Source: Acidobacteriota bacterium (lineage in GTDB: Bacteria; Acidobacteriota; JAAYUB01). From it: a stretch of 61,581 nucleotides of DNA. Below the pieces are notes generated by a model. That model saw nothing but the letters and a program-made list of their open reading frames with translations. It was not told the origin of the DNA and made no database searches. How positions within the stretch are numbered: position 1 is the stretch's first letter; the number at the start of each line of letters is the position of its first letter. Positions 42,441 through 51,373 of this stretch are shown piece after piece. Location of the stretch: assembly GCA_016935015.1 (NCBI GenBank), contig JAFGRT010000105.1:1-61581 (forward strand), in the 5' to 3' direction. A program made the position numbers and the translations under genes.

Positions 42441-42577
42441 GCGGTTGTTTGGTCATTCGCCGCCGTGCGCACGGGTGAGCGTTGGTTGGCGACTTTCCTG
42501 AAATCGTCTCCCGCTGGCCGGTGGTCTTGATCTCCAGTGGCCGTTAATTCATCCTGATCATGATATGGAGGTGCCTT

Positions 42578-43183
42578 TTGGAAAAAATCAGACCGGTGGA
42601 TTACGACATCCACGATCTTCTGCGGCGACGGTGGAGCCCCCGGGCATTTTCAGACAGGACCATCGAGCCGGCCGTGATGCGGCGGATCTTCGAGGCGGCT
42701 CGCTGGTCTGCTTCCTGTTTCAATGAGCAACCTTGGCGTTTCATCGTCGGTATCCGGGGCGCGGGGGACACCTATGACCGGATCACCGCCGCCCTGTCGC
42801 CCGGCAATCAGCGTTGGACCCACACCGCCCCGGTCCTGGTCCTGATTTGCAGCAAAAAAACGTTCACCCACAATAGCAAGCCCAATGACTGGCATGTGTA
42901 CGACGCCGGTCAGGCGGCGGCCCACCTCACGGTGCAGGCCATGAGCGAGAGCGTGTTCGTGCATCAGATGGCCGGATTCTCCGCGGACAAGGCCCGCGAG
43001 CTGTTTCAGGTGCCCGCAGATTATGAAGTCGTCACCGCTATGGCCATGGGCTATGCCGGCGACCCGGCGCAGCTGCCTGAGGAGTTGCACAAGTCCGAAC
43101 TGTCGCCCGGTTCGCGCCGCCCGTTGTCGGGGTCGGTGTTTGGCGAAGAATGGGACACGCCGCCTTCTTTCCTGGATTCCTGA
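42578..43183 (+). CDS. Nitroreductase family protein
   Basis: The 201-residue protein is read from a TTG at 42578, 6 nt after GGAGG; an ATG at 42560 would sit upstream of that site. It has LLRRRWSPRAFSDRTIE (flavin phosphate-binding RxSxR-like element), ASCFNEQPWRFIVG, and MAMGYAGDPAQLPEEL near the end, typical of FMN-dependent NAD(P)H nitroreductases. Such enzymes reduce nitro groups, quinones or act in detoxification. No pathway partner is visible next to it. Confidence 0.88.
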   Translation: MEKIRPVDYDIHDLLRRRWSPRAFSDRTIEPAVMRRIFEAARWSASCFNEQPWRFIVGIRGAGDTYDRITAALSPGNQRWTHTAPVLVLICSKKTFTHNSKPNDWHVYDAGQAAAHLTVQAMSESVFVHQMAGFSADKARELFQVPADYEVVTAMAMGYAGDPAQLPEELHKSELSPGSRRPLSGSVFGEEWDTPPSFLDS

Positions 43184-43279
43184 TCCATCGTCCATCAGCC
43201 GAACAGCCGGCTGCCACGTAATTCGGGTCAGGTGGCGACCGGTTCATCGTTGCCGGAAATGGCCTCCACGTGCTGGAAA

Positions 43280-43288
43280 TGGTACAAT
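43280..43288 (+). promoter_or_regulatory. Extended -10 promoter candidate for the GlpX-like gene
   Basis: TGGTACAAT combines a TGn extension with TACAAT and lies about 63 bp before the start at 43351. The -35 region is poor, as often with extended -10 promoters. Confidence 0.4.
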
Positions 43289-43350
43289 AGGTTGCGAACG
43301 ACGTGTCCCACCGGCCCCTGGGCGGGCGACAGACACAAGGAGGAAGATCC

Positions 43351-44313
43351 ATGGATCATCATCCCTTGCGCAACATGGGATTCGAACTGGCGCGGGTTAC
43401 CGAGTCCACGGCCCTCAGTGCCGCCCGCTGGGTCGGGCTGGGAACACGGCAGGAAGTGAATGGCGCCGCTTTCGCGACCATGTACGATGCCCTGAATATG
43501 CTGGAAATTGACGGAGTCATCGCCTACGGTGAGGAAGGCCGCCTGGGCGCGCCGCTGTCTCTGCAGACCGGTTCCCGTATCGGTAGCGGCAACGGACCGG
43601 CCATGGATGTGCTGGCAAATCCCATCGACGGCGCCGGTTACGTGGTGCAGTCTTTGCCCAACGCCGTCTCGGCACTGGCGGTGTTGCCGCGTGGATCGGT
43701 CTGGCGTCCCCGGCCGGCCGTGTACATGGAAAAAATCGTGGTGGATCAGGACGTGGCCGAGGCCCTGGTGCCCGAATGCCTGGACGCCCCGGCCGGCTGG
43801 ACCATCGCTCTGGTGGCACGCAAGAAAAAAAAGCCGGTCCGGGATGTGACGGTCTTCGTTCTGGACCGCCCACGCCATCAACATCTCGTCGAGGAGATCC
43901 GCCGCTCCGGCGCCCGACTCTTTCTCCGCCAGCAGGGTGATTTGACCGGGGCCCTGCTGGCTGTAAGTCCCCAGTGTCGCGTCGATATCCTCATGGGCAT
44001 CGGCGGCGTGGCCGAAGGATTGCTGGCGGCTTGTGCCGTGAAATCCCTGGGCGGTGGCATGCTGGGCCGGCTGGCGCCGCAGACTACGGAGGAGAGATCC
44101 GCTCTCATGGAAAGAGGCATTGATCCGGCCCGCATCCTCCAGGGCGATGAAATGATATCGGCCGAAGAGATTTATGCGGCCGTCACCGGGATCACCGACA
44201 GCCCGATCCTGGCCGGCGTGCATTTTCATGGCAAGCGGGCCCGCACGGAAACCATGATTCTGCGTCACGAAACCGGCATGCGCCGCAAGTTGGTCACCGA
44301 TTATCGCCTGTGA
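43351..44313 (+). CDS. GlpX-like (fructose-1,6-bisphosphatase class II) protein with altered active site
   Basis: The 320-residue protein aligns along its length with GlpX: FELARVTESTALSAARWVG, MEKIVV, GIGGVAEGLLAA and AAVTGITDSPILAGV. The ATG at 43351 follows AAGGAGGA. Compared with E. coli GlpX from memory, Asp33 is Asn37, Asp85 is Asn90, Glu88 is Asp93, Thr90 is Ala95, and the EIDEAP segment after Glu57 reads EGRLGAP; Glu57 and Glu213 are kept. Two metal ligands are therefore changed from Asp to Asn. It may be inactive, have another substrate, or be a regulatory paralogue. The 3' end overlaps the convergent sulP gene by 20 bp. Confidence 0.8.
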   Translation: MDHHPLRNMGFELARVTESTALSAARWVGLGTRQEVNGAAFATMYDALNMLEIDGVIAYGEEGRLGAPLSLQTGSRIGSGNGPAMDVLANPIDGAGYVVQSLPNAVSALAVLPRGSVWRPRPAVYMEKIVVDQDVAEALVPECLDAPAGWTIALVARKKKKPVRDVTVFVLDRPRHQHLVEEIRRSGARLFLRQQGDLTGALLAVSPQCRVDILMGIGGVAEGLLAACAVKSLGGGMLGRLAPQTTEERSALMERGIDPARILQGDEMISAEEIYAAVTGITDSPILAGVHFHGKRARTETMILRHETGMRRKLVTDYRL

Positions 44314-46426
44314 GCACGGCTGTCAACAGGCCTTCCGCCTTCCAGGCACGCAACCCCCCCCGCAGGATGGAAACTCTGGAAAATCCACGGTGTTGAAGAT
44401 ACGCTGCCGCCAAGTGGCTCCGTCGGCCGGTGCGGCAAACGAGGACGATGGACCGGTGTAGCAGCAGGTCGCCGCAGTTTTCGTCCAGTCCCGACAGGGA
44501 CCGGAGTTCGGCGCCGGCGATATGCTCCCGCCGGTACTCGCGAGGTTCGCGTACATCGATGATCAGGGGGCGAGGAGGCTCCGCATGCTGCAGCTCCCAC
44601 AACTCCCGGGGAGTTACCGTCGGTGTGGGCTGGACGGTCAGGTGATGAAAGGAGGGGATGGTTTTGGCGAATTCTTCCTTCGGCAGGTTCTGGCATTCCT
44701 TCCATACACGTACAGGGCATTCATAAATACAGACGGCCGGATCGATGATCCGGTAAAAAAGATGGTCCAGAGCGGCCGTGTCGCCGGCTAGAAAATGGTC
44801 CGCGCCCAGTTCTTCATAAAACCGTGTGGATTTCATGAATTCAAGGACGTGGTCACGCACATGAACCAGATAGACATCACCGCCCATTTCCCGGTAGGTA
44901 CGGCAAACACTCTCCAGCATGTGTATCCCACTAAAGTCACATTGGTTGACGGCACGCATGCGCAACAGCAGAAACCGCTGGGTGGGATGTTCGGCCTGGT
45001 ATTTGGTGATGGCCTGCTCGATGTGGTTGACCGCGCCGAAATAGAGATCGCCCAGGATGTTCATGATTCCCAGCTGAGGACAGGCCGGACGCGCTTCTTG
45101 GGGAATGAAATGGCGGAAATTCAGGTCGGAGACCACCGGATAGACACGCGGTGCGCTGGTCCGCAGGATGTAAACGGCGAAGGATAGCAGGATGCCGGTC
45201 AGCACGGCAAAATCGATTTGGAACATCACCGTGCCACCGAAGGTGACCACCATGATAAGGGCATCACCGCGAGTGCCGCGCAAGATGCGGCGCATCTCGC
45301 GAAAATCGATGACGGCAAAGGCGGTGATGATGAGGACGGCGGCCAGGGCAGTGCGGGGCAGAAGTGCTGTGTACGGTGCCAGCAACAAAGTGGCCAGTAG
45401 AACGAAGATGCCGGAGAAAATGGACGCCACGGTTGTACGCGCGCCGGCACGATAATTGATGGCCGAGCGGGAGAAAGAGGCGGCCAGGGGAAAACCGGAA
45501 AAAACACCGGCGCCGATATTGGCCAGGCCTTGGCCGACGAATTCCTGATTGCTGTCGAGATGTTGGCCGCTCTGGGCGGCGATGGATCGGGAGATGGCGC
45601 TGGTCTCCACCAGGCCGATGGCGGCGACGGCCAGTGCTCCGGTGACCAGCTGGCTCATCAGCTGCACATTCAGAACGGGCAGCCCGGCTACCGGGGGCAG
45701 TCCAAAGGGCAGGGCGCCCAGAACGCTGACTCCCTGTTGGTCCAACCGCAGCAAATAGACGGCCAGGGCGGAACCGATCATACCCATGAGCAGCGATGGC
45801 CACACCGGGCGCCATCGGCGCACCGCCGCCATCAGCACCATGGTGCCCAAGCCCAGCAGCAGGGTTGGCCAGTGGGGGGCGCCCAGGCCGTCGAAAAATG
45901 AACGAGCCGTTGTGATGATGCCATCGCCTTGGAAATCGATCCCCAGCAGGTGCCGCAACTGCTTGCCGATGATCAGTACGCCGGCACCGGCTGAAAAGCC
46001 CACGACCACCGAATGGGAGACGAAATTCACCAGCAGGCCGAGGCGGGCCAGGCCCATGAGAAGCTGGACCAGGCCGGCCATCACCGCCAGCAGCCCGGCG
46101 GCGACGATAAATTGCTGGGTGCCCGTTTGGGAGACCACGAGAAGGGTGGACAAAACCAACAGGGACATGGCGTTGGCAGGCCCCGTGTGCTGATGGTGGG
46201 AGTGCCCCCACAGGCCGGCGACCAGGGCGCCGACAATGGCGGTGTAGAGACCCATTTCGGGCGGTAGTTCGGCGATCAGGGCAAAAGCGATGCCCTGGGG
46301 GATCATCACCACGGCCACTGTCAAACCGGCCACAAGGTCCGGTTTCAGGTGGCGGCGGTCATAATCACGCGCCAGATAGAAGGGCTGCAGCAAGAGCCGT
46401 GAAACGTGCCGGGTGATGGACGGCAT
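44294..46426 (-). CDS. SulP anion transporter with STAS and rhodanese domains
   Basis: The 710-residue protein has a SulP transporter domain (about residues 25-420, around 12-14 helices; GLTVAVVMIPQGIAFALIAELPPEMGLY), a cytoplasmic STAS domain (about 445-570; FLLLRMRAVNQCDFSGIHML) and a C-terminal rhodanese domain (about 610-705; LIIDVREPREYRREHIAGAEL, catalytic Cys664 in VCRTGRRS). SulP-STAS proteins carry sulfate, bicarbonate or other anions; rhodanese moves sulfane sulfur or, in fused forms, may sense the redox or sulfur state. The rhodanese fusion points to a sulfur substrate, but this is inferred. A single-gene unit. Confidence 0.88.
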   Translation of the reverse strand: MPSITRHVSRLLLQPFYLARDYDRRHLKPDLVAGLTVAVVMIPQGIAFALIAELPPEMGLYTAIVGALVAGLWGHSHHQHTGPANAMSLLVLSTLLVVSQTGTQQFIVAAGLLAVMAGLVQLLMGLARLGLLVNFVSHSVVVGFSAGAGVLIIGKQLRHLLGIDFQGDGIITTARSFFDGLGAPHWPTLLLGLGTMVLMAAVRRWRPVWPSLLMGMIGSALAVYLLRLDQQGVSVLGALPFGLPPVAGLPVLNVQLMSQLVTGALAVAAIGLVETSAISRSIAAQSGQHLDSNQEFVGQGLANIGAGVFSGFPLAASFSRSAINYRAGARTTVASIFSGIFVLLATLLLAPYTALLPRTALAAVLIITAFAVIDFREMRRILRGTRGDALIMVVTFGGTVMFQIDFAVLTGILLSFAVYILRTSAPRVYPVVSDLNFRHFIPQEARPACPQLGIMNILGDLYFGAVNHIEQAITKYQAEHPTQRFLLLRMRAVNQCDFSGIHMLESVCRTYREMGGDVYLVHVRDHVLEFMKSTRFYEELGADHFLAGDTAALDHLFYRIIDPAVCIYECPVRVWKECQNLPKEEFAKTIPSFHHLTVQPTPTVTPRELWELQHAEPPRPLIIDVREPREYRREHIAGAELRSLSGLDENCGDLLLHRSIVLVCRTGRRSHLAAAYLQHRGFSRVSILRGGLRAWKAEGLLTAVLTGDNR

Positions 46427-46616
46427 GAACAGTGATCCTCCACAATGGGGCGAACACGGCCGCCGAAACGGCTGATCCCGGCCGAAAACGGGTGTGGCCG
46501 TCGTTCGACGCTACGTTATGGTAGCCGCACCGGCCTGAATTATGCAACAGCTAAAACGGAGCCTTAACTGCCGGACTTTACCCGCTGGCGGGTCTCTCAA
46601 TGAGCGTGGTATTCCC

Positions 46617-47054
46617 TCAGATTGATGCGGTGGCCTGCCGGATGGCCGCCACCAGGCGGTCCGGCTCATCGGTGCCGATGCGGAAACGGCGACCCGACCT
46701 CAGCTCCAGCTCGACAGCCCCGAGACCGGAGACGTTGAACATCCAGCCGTAGGGCGTGAGCCGGATACCCCAGCCGTAATACCAGGGGTTACGTACGGCG
46801 CGGGCGGAAAGGATTTCGTTCAGATGGAAACGCTTCCGGATCAGGCCGACACCGAAAAAAACCGTCAGCGCCCGGTCGCGAATGACCACCGACAGATCGT
46901 AAAACAGCAGCAGGCTGAAACCCATGATCCCGCACACGATCAATGAAACGGGATTCCCGCCGGCGGCCATGCCGGTGACACCGGCCACCACCAGCCCGAA
47001 GAGCAGCGACAGAACCGTGACCGTGCCGAACTGGGTGTGATGATACGTGGTCAT
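46617..47054 (-). CDS. Small membrane protein with PH-like C-terminal domain
   Basis: The 145-residue protein has two membrane segments (LSLLFGLVVAGVTG and LIVCGIMGFSLLLFY) and a C-terminal beta domain (residues about 65-140) with FHLNEILSARAVRN and GAVELELRSGRRFRIGTDEP, resembling the bacterial PH-like domain found in many small membrane proteins. The ATG at 47054 has GGAG 6 nt upstream; an upstream in-frame start lacks support. It is followed by sulP on the same strand after 190 bp; a functional link is not evident. Confidence 0.7.
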   Translation of the reverse strand: MTTYHHTQFGTVTVLSLLFGLVVAGVTGMAAGGNPVSLIVCGIMGFSLLLFYDLSVVIRDRALTVFFGVGLIRKRFHLNEILSARAVRNPWYYGWGIRLTPYGWMFNVSGLGAVELELRSGRRFRIGTDEPDRLVAAIRQATASI

Positions 47055-47221
47055 GAACAACTCCACGAAGGACGTCCGCTCGACACACCTGAGCCGGGCA
47101 CGGTGGGCCGATACTGAACGGGAGTGCGATGGCCCGTCCATCGCCTGCTCATTCGTTTCGCGGACGGAGGTTCGATTTCAACCGCCGGCGATGGCCTTGC
47201 TGGCATCAAGCGGTCCGGATT

Positions 47222-48796
47222 TCATGGATCCAGTTCCTGCTTGGTGATGCTGCAGATGCCGTACCGGTGAGTATAGAAGCGGGACAGACCCAATAGCAGG
47301 CCCAGCAACAGGACCAGGCCCGCCGGGATGGCGGCCAGGGGCGGCAAACCGAAAAAGCCGAACAAAAGGTACATCAGTCCGGTCACCGCCGCCGCGGTCA
47401 CGGCGTAAGGGACCTGGGTGGCGACATGGGCCATGTGGTCAGCGCCGGAAAAGATGGAGGCCAGTACCGTGGTATCGGAGATCGGCGAGCAGTGATCGCC
47501 GAAAATAGCACCGGAGAAAACTACGCCGGCCATGATCACCGACGTATATGGGTCACCCGTCAGCTGGTAGGTGAGGGGGATGGCCACCGGGGTCAGGATG
47601 GTCATGGTGCCCCAGGCCGTGCCGGTGGAGAAGGAAATGAACATCCCCGTCAGAAAGATCAGGAATGGAACGATACCGAACGGAATCCGGCCGCCGATGA
47701 CGCTGACGATGTAGTCGGCCAGTTTCATGTCACCGGTGACACCGCCCAGGGACCAGGCCAGCACCAGGATGCCGCAGGCGAGAAGCATCAACTTCATCCC
47801 GTCCAGGAAGGTCGTCATCGTCTCCTTCAGATTCATGATCCGCCGGCCGAGGGCCTCGAGCATGCCCACGGCGCACATGGCGAAGGCGCCCCACAGCAGC
47901 GCCTTGTCCGGTTCGCTCTGCCCAAGGATTTCGGTGATATCTTTACCGCCGCGGCCGGTCCACCAGAATCCGAACAAGGTTACTCCCACCAGGGCCGCCA
48001 GCGGCAGGAGGAAGGTCCCCAAGCGGGGCGTCACCGGTCGCGGTGCGCCCAGTTCGTCCTCCACGTTCATCATGGGCGTGGCGCCGTCGGCGACGATCTT
48101 GCCTTCGGTTACGGCCCGCTGTTCCGCCTTCAACATGGGACCGTAATCCCGGCCGCTGATAACGATGAGGCCGACGAACAACACGGCCAGGATGGAGTAG
48201 AGATTGTACGGGATGCTGTAGAAGTAGCCCTCGAAGGCCGAGATTCCGGTAAAACCGGCGATGCTGATGCCGGTGGCTACCATGCCGATCTGGAAGGCGA
48301 TCCAGTCGGAGATGAAGAACGTCGCCACCGGGGCGGCCGTGGAATCCAGCACATACGCCAGTTTTTCCGTGGATATACGATGCTTTTCCGTGATATTGCG
48401 GAACACGTTGCCGACGATGGCAGCGTTGACGTAATCATTGAAGAAGATCAGGATGCCCAGCAGCCAGGCGCCGATACCGGCGGCCCGCCGGCTGCGGATT
48501 TTTTGGCGGGCCCAGTTGGTCAGGGCACGACTGCCACCCAACCGCCAGATGAAGGCGATACCGGCACCCATCATCAGGTTAAACAGCAGCAGCCGGGTAT
48601 TGGTGGGATCGGCCATGCTGGCCACCATCTGCTCCAGGGCGTAAACCGTTGCGGCGAATACATTGCCGTCGTTCAGGACGATGCCTCCCGCCAGGATACC
48701 CAGGAACAGGGATACCAGCACGCGCTTGGTGATAAAACACAAGACGATGGCCGCCAGCGGCGGCAGCAGGGACCAGGCACCATAGCCGTCTTCCAT
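47222..48796 (-). CDS. NhaC-family Na+/H+ antiporter
   Basis: The 524-residue integral membrane protein has about 11-12 helices. LPPLAAIVLCFITKRVLVSLFLGILAGG opens the transport domain; FFNDYVNAAIVGNVF and FSTGTAWGTMTILTPVAIPL mark the conserved helix breaks, and FSGAIFGDHCSPISDTTVLAS is a clear NhaC-family signature. These proteins exchange Na+ for H+, or malate-lactate in one subtype. The ATG at 48796 is used; a TTG one codon earlier is possible. It is a single-gene unit. Confidence 0.9.
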   Translation of the reverse strand: MEDGYGAWSLLPPLAAIVLCFITKRVLVSLFLGILAGGIVLNDGNVFAATVYALEQMVASMADPTNTRLLLFNLMMGAGIAFIWRLGGSRALTNWARQKIRSRRAAGIGAWLLGILIFFNDYVNAAIVGNVFRNITEKHRISTEKLAYVLDSTAAPVATFFISDWIAFQIGMVATGISIAGFTGISAFEGYFYSIPYNLYSILAVLFVGLIVISGRDYGPMLKAEQRAVTEGKIVADGATPMMNVEDELGAPRPVTPRLGTFLLPLAALVGVTLFGFWWTGRGGKDITEILGQSEPDKALLWGAFAMCAVGMLEALGRRIMNLKETMTTFLDGMKLMLLACGILVLAWSLGGVTGDMKLADYIVSVIGGRIPFGIVPFLIFLTGMFISFSTGTAWGTMTILTPVAIPLTYQLTGDPYTSVIMAGVVFSGAIFGDHCSPISDTTVLASIFSGADHMAHVATQVPYAVTAAAVTGLMYLLFGFFGLPPLAAIPAGLVLLLGLLLGLSRFYTHRYGICSITKQELDP

Positions 48797-48969
48797 CAAC
48801 CGGTACGCCTCCTCTGAAGTTTCCCTTCATGGTAGCAGATGCCTGGCGGATTGTTGAGGAAAAAAGGCGAATAAACGTCCTGGCAGGGCAGTAGACATGT
48901 TGACGAACGGGATAAAAAAAGGGGAATGCTCGACTTTACTGATGACCGATCGGGACCTTCGCCAAAGGC

Positions 48970-49902
48970 TCAGCGCAGGAGATTCCGGTTCATATCGGCG
49001 AGCAGGCGCCCGATATCGTGAATCAGACCGGACATTCGGTCAAACTTCTCCAGGGCGGCGCGCAGGGCAGAGTCGGCCTGTTGCCCGCCGATGCTTTCCA
49101 GATGGGTGCGCAGCTTGGTGCCGCCGGTCTGCAGGGTTTCCGTCATCCGTTCCAGGGCCAGGCGAGGTGTGCCCGCGATGGCCAGAGGGAAGGGCTCCTG
49201 CACGGCCAGTCGGCCCGGGGTGCTGACGGTGGCGCCGGCCAGCGAGGTCAGGGGCGTCGCCAGGGCGGAGACAGGGCTCAGATCGCCCGACGAGCCAGCT
49301 CTCCCCGCGCCGGTGATGGTGTCGCCCTTGCCATCCAGGCCGTAAACATGATGTCCGGCAACATTTTGCAGCGGCGTCGTGAATTTGAAATCCGCCGCCG
49401 GGATCGGTTTGGACAGGTCCTTTCCACCGGTCTTGATATGATCCGCCCGGAAAGCCATCTGTTCGGCCTGGACGCCGGCTGGTTGCGATTTGTCCCATAG
49501 CAACTTGTAATCCGCCTGGAGTTCCTTGTAGCCGGCCATGCCCGGCTGCTCCTTGTAACCGGTTGTGCCCAGATGTTCCTTGTAATCCTTGACGCCCAGT
49601 TGTTCCTTGTAGCCGGTGGCGCCTTCGAGCTCCTTGTAACCTCTCTCAAGATCCGTCCACTTGAACCCGACGTCCGATTCAGACTTGCCGCCCCGGACAT
49701 CATGCAGCACCTCCGCCCCGATCTTGTCGGGACCCAGGTTCATATGATCGACCATCCGATCGGCAAAACGCACCAGGTCGTCGCCCAGGCCACCGAACGA
49801 CTGAAACACGTTTTTTACCTGCTGCTGGCCGAGGCCGATGGATTCGAAGGTACGGGACATCTCGCCGATCATCTGGTTGGCATTGGCGCCGATTGCGGTC
49901 AT
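48970..49902 (-). CDS. Hypothetical protein with a 9-residue tandem repeat
   Basis: I do not recognise this 310-residue protein. The ATG at 49902 has GGGAGG 6 nt upstream. There is no signal peptide or membrane segment. Residues about 89-133 are five imperfect copies of (G/D)YKExxGxx, for example GYKEQLGVK, DYKEHLGTT and GYKEQPGMA. The N-terminal part (MIGEMSRTFESIGLGQQQVKN) and the C-terminal part (LERMTETLQTGGTKLRTHLES) are helical. It may be a structural or adhesive protein, or an effector; nothing in the context decides. It is a single-gene unit, divergent from the cysteine-rich gene. Confidence 0.6.
   Translation of the reverse strand: MTAIGANANQMIGEMSRTFESIGLGQQQVKNVFQSFGGLGDDLVRFADRMVDHMNLGPDKIGAEVLHDVRGGKSESDVGFKWTDLERGYKELEGATGYKEQLGVKDYKEHLGTTGYKEQPGMAGYKELQADYKLLWDKSQPAGVQAEQMAFRADHIKTGGKDLSKPIPAADFKFTTPLQNVAGHHVYGLDGKGDTITGAGRAGSSGDLSPVSALATPLTSLAGATVSTPGRLAVQEPFPLAIAGTPRLALERMTETLQTGGTKLRTHLESIGGQQADSALRAALEKFDRMSGLIHDIGRLLADMNRNLLR
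49504..49638. repeat. 27-bp tandem repeat inside the hypothetical protein gene
   Basis: Five imperfect 27-bp units, each carrying CTTGTAA/CTTGTAG on the plus strand, code for the (G/D)YKExxGxx repeat. They are in frame, so copy-number change would not break the gene. Confidence 0.75.
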
Positions 49903-50100
49903 GATGGACCTCCCTGTCATGTGATGTTACAGTGGTTGTCGGGAAATATATTCATTTGTTGCCAGATTCTATCATGATATCCGTCCCGTGACAATCGCTG
50001 GTGGCCGGCTGCTGGCGCCGGGGAAGGGGATCCTGTATAATGGCGTTACACCTGTCCCCATAACCGCGTGACGCCCGGAGCGGCGAGCGGTGGAGGAATA

Positions 50101-51258
50101 ATGGAACCAGTATCCAGCCGCGATGACGGATTATGGCTGCGCCGGTATTTGCCGGAAATATACCGGCCGTTCCTGCCCGATTTATTCGATACCCGCCTGC
50201 CGGCGGAAACCCTGGCCACCTGCGCCGACTGCATCATGCTGACGCCCGAAGGCCAGGCGCCGGACGCTGAAGACGGGACGGTCTACTTTTCGCCGGTCAC
50301 CCGCTGCTGCACGTACGTGCCCATCATTCCCAACTACCTGGTGGGGGCCCTCCTCCTGGACCGCCGGCCGGAGAACGCACCGGGTCGTGCGGTTGTTCGG
50401 ATTCTCATCGACCAGCGTCGCGGGATTTTTCCGCAGGGCCTGTTTCCCTCGCCGCGACTCGCCCAGCTGTACGAGCGGAACGCCCCGCGCTGTTTCGGCC
50501 GGAGTGAGGCGCTGGCCTGTCCCCTGCTGGATACGGCGACGGGTCACTGCACCGTCTGGCCGTTTCGCAATGCCATCTGTGCCACCTGGTTCTGCAAGTA
50601 TGCGGCCGGCATCGAGGGCCGTCGCTTCTGGGACGCCCTCAAGCGATATCTCTGCCACGTGGAGCAGAGCCTCAGCTCCTGGGCCCTGCTGACTCTGGGC
50701 TGGCCGGCCACCGACATCCTGAGCCGGCTGGTGGAAGTCAATCCCTACTCCATGGCCACGTATAGCCTCAGTCCCGCCGAGCTGGACGACCGGCCGCCCG
50801 CCGAAGCGGAGGTACAGCATGCATGGCGGGATTGGTACGGGCGCGAGGCGGAATTCTACCGGAAGTGCGCCGGATGTGTGGCCGATGTGACCCCGGCCGA
50901 ATATCGCGCCATTACCGGGGTTTATCAGGAAATATACCTTCGCCAGATGGTCGAAGCGGCGCAGGCCGTGCTGGATCCGAGCTTGCCCGCGTATCTGCAT
51001 TTTCGCCCGGCCGGCGAGCGCGCCGGGGCCACGGACGATCTGGTCCGGTTGAACGGATTCAACGGCTGGCTGGAGATTCCCATGGCCTTGTACCGTTGCC
51101 TGCAGCAGTTCGACGGGCGACGGAGTACCGAACAGGTGCTGGCGGCCATTCGTCTGACCCATCAGATGGAAGTGGATACGGAGGTCCTAATTCGGCTCCA
51201 TCAGCGCCGGATTCTGGTGGCGGTCGAGCCGCCGGACCGGATGAATACAACACTATAA
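50101..51258 (+). CDS. Cysteine-rich conserved hypothetical protein
   Basis: I do not recognise this 385-residue protein, though its cysteine pattern recalls Fe-S or zinc cluster proteins of the YkgJ kind. Cys41, 44, 69, 70, 131, 140, 150, 160 and 165 all lie in the first half (CADC, TRCCTY, RCFGRS, CPLL, HCTVW, ICATWFC); a further CAGC is near residue 265. The segment GRSEALACPLLD through WPFRNAICATWFCKY looks like one conserved block. The ATG at 50101 follows GGAGG. No signal peptide. A metal-cluster oxidoreductase or scaffold role is plausible. The next gene is a convergent marC, so it is a single-gene unit. Confidence 0.72.
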   Translation: MEPVSSRDDGLWLRRYLPEIYRPFLPDLFDTRLPAETLATCADCIMLTPEGQAPDAEDGTVYFSPVTRCCTYVPIIPNYLVGALLLDRRPENAPGRAVVRILIDQRRGIFPQGLFPSPRLAQLYERNAPRCFGRSEALACPLLDTATGHCTVWPFRNAICATWFCKYAAGIEGRRFWDALKRYLCHVEQSLSSWALLTLGWPATDILSRLVEVNPYSMATYSLSPAELDDRPPAEAEVQHAWRDWYGREAEFYRKCAGCVADVTPAEYRAITGVYQEIYLRQMVEAAQAVLDPSLPAYLHFRPAGERAGATDDLVRLNGFNGWLEIPMALYRCLQQFDGRRSTEQVLAAIRLTHQMEVDTEVLIRLHQRRILVAVEPPDRMNTTL

Positions 51259-51373
51259 TTACGTTTAATCATCGAAGGAAAGAGATAAATATCTAAGTAA
51301 TCACATGAGATATTGGAACGAGTTTCGCGCCGGTCAGGTTGCATCGGCCGTGCCATCCACCGGATCGCCATCG

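Noticed and set aside
47426-48817. Long plus-strand frame across nhaC
   Set aside because: It is a low-complexity Gly/Gln/Asp/His shadow of transmembrane helices on the other strand.
49504-49638. Possible CRISPR array
   Set aside because: The units are in frame within one gene, only 27 bp long and without spacers.
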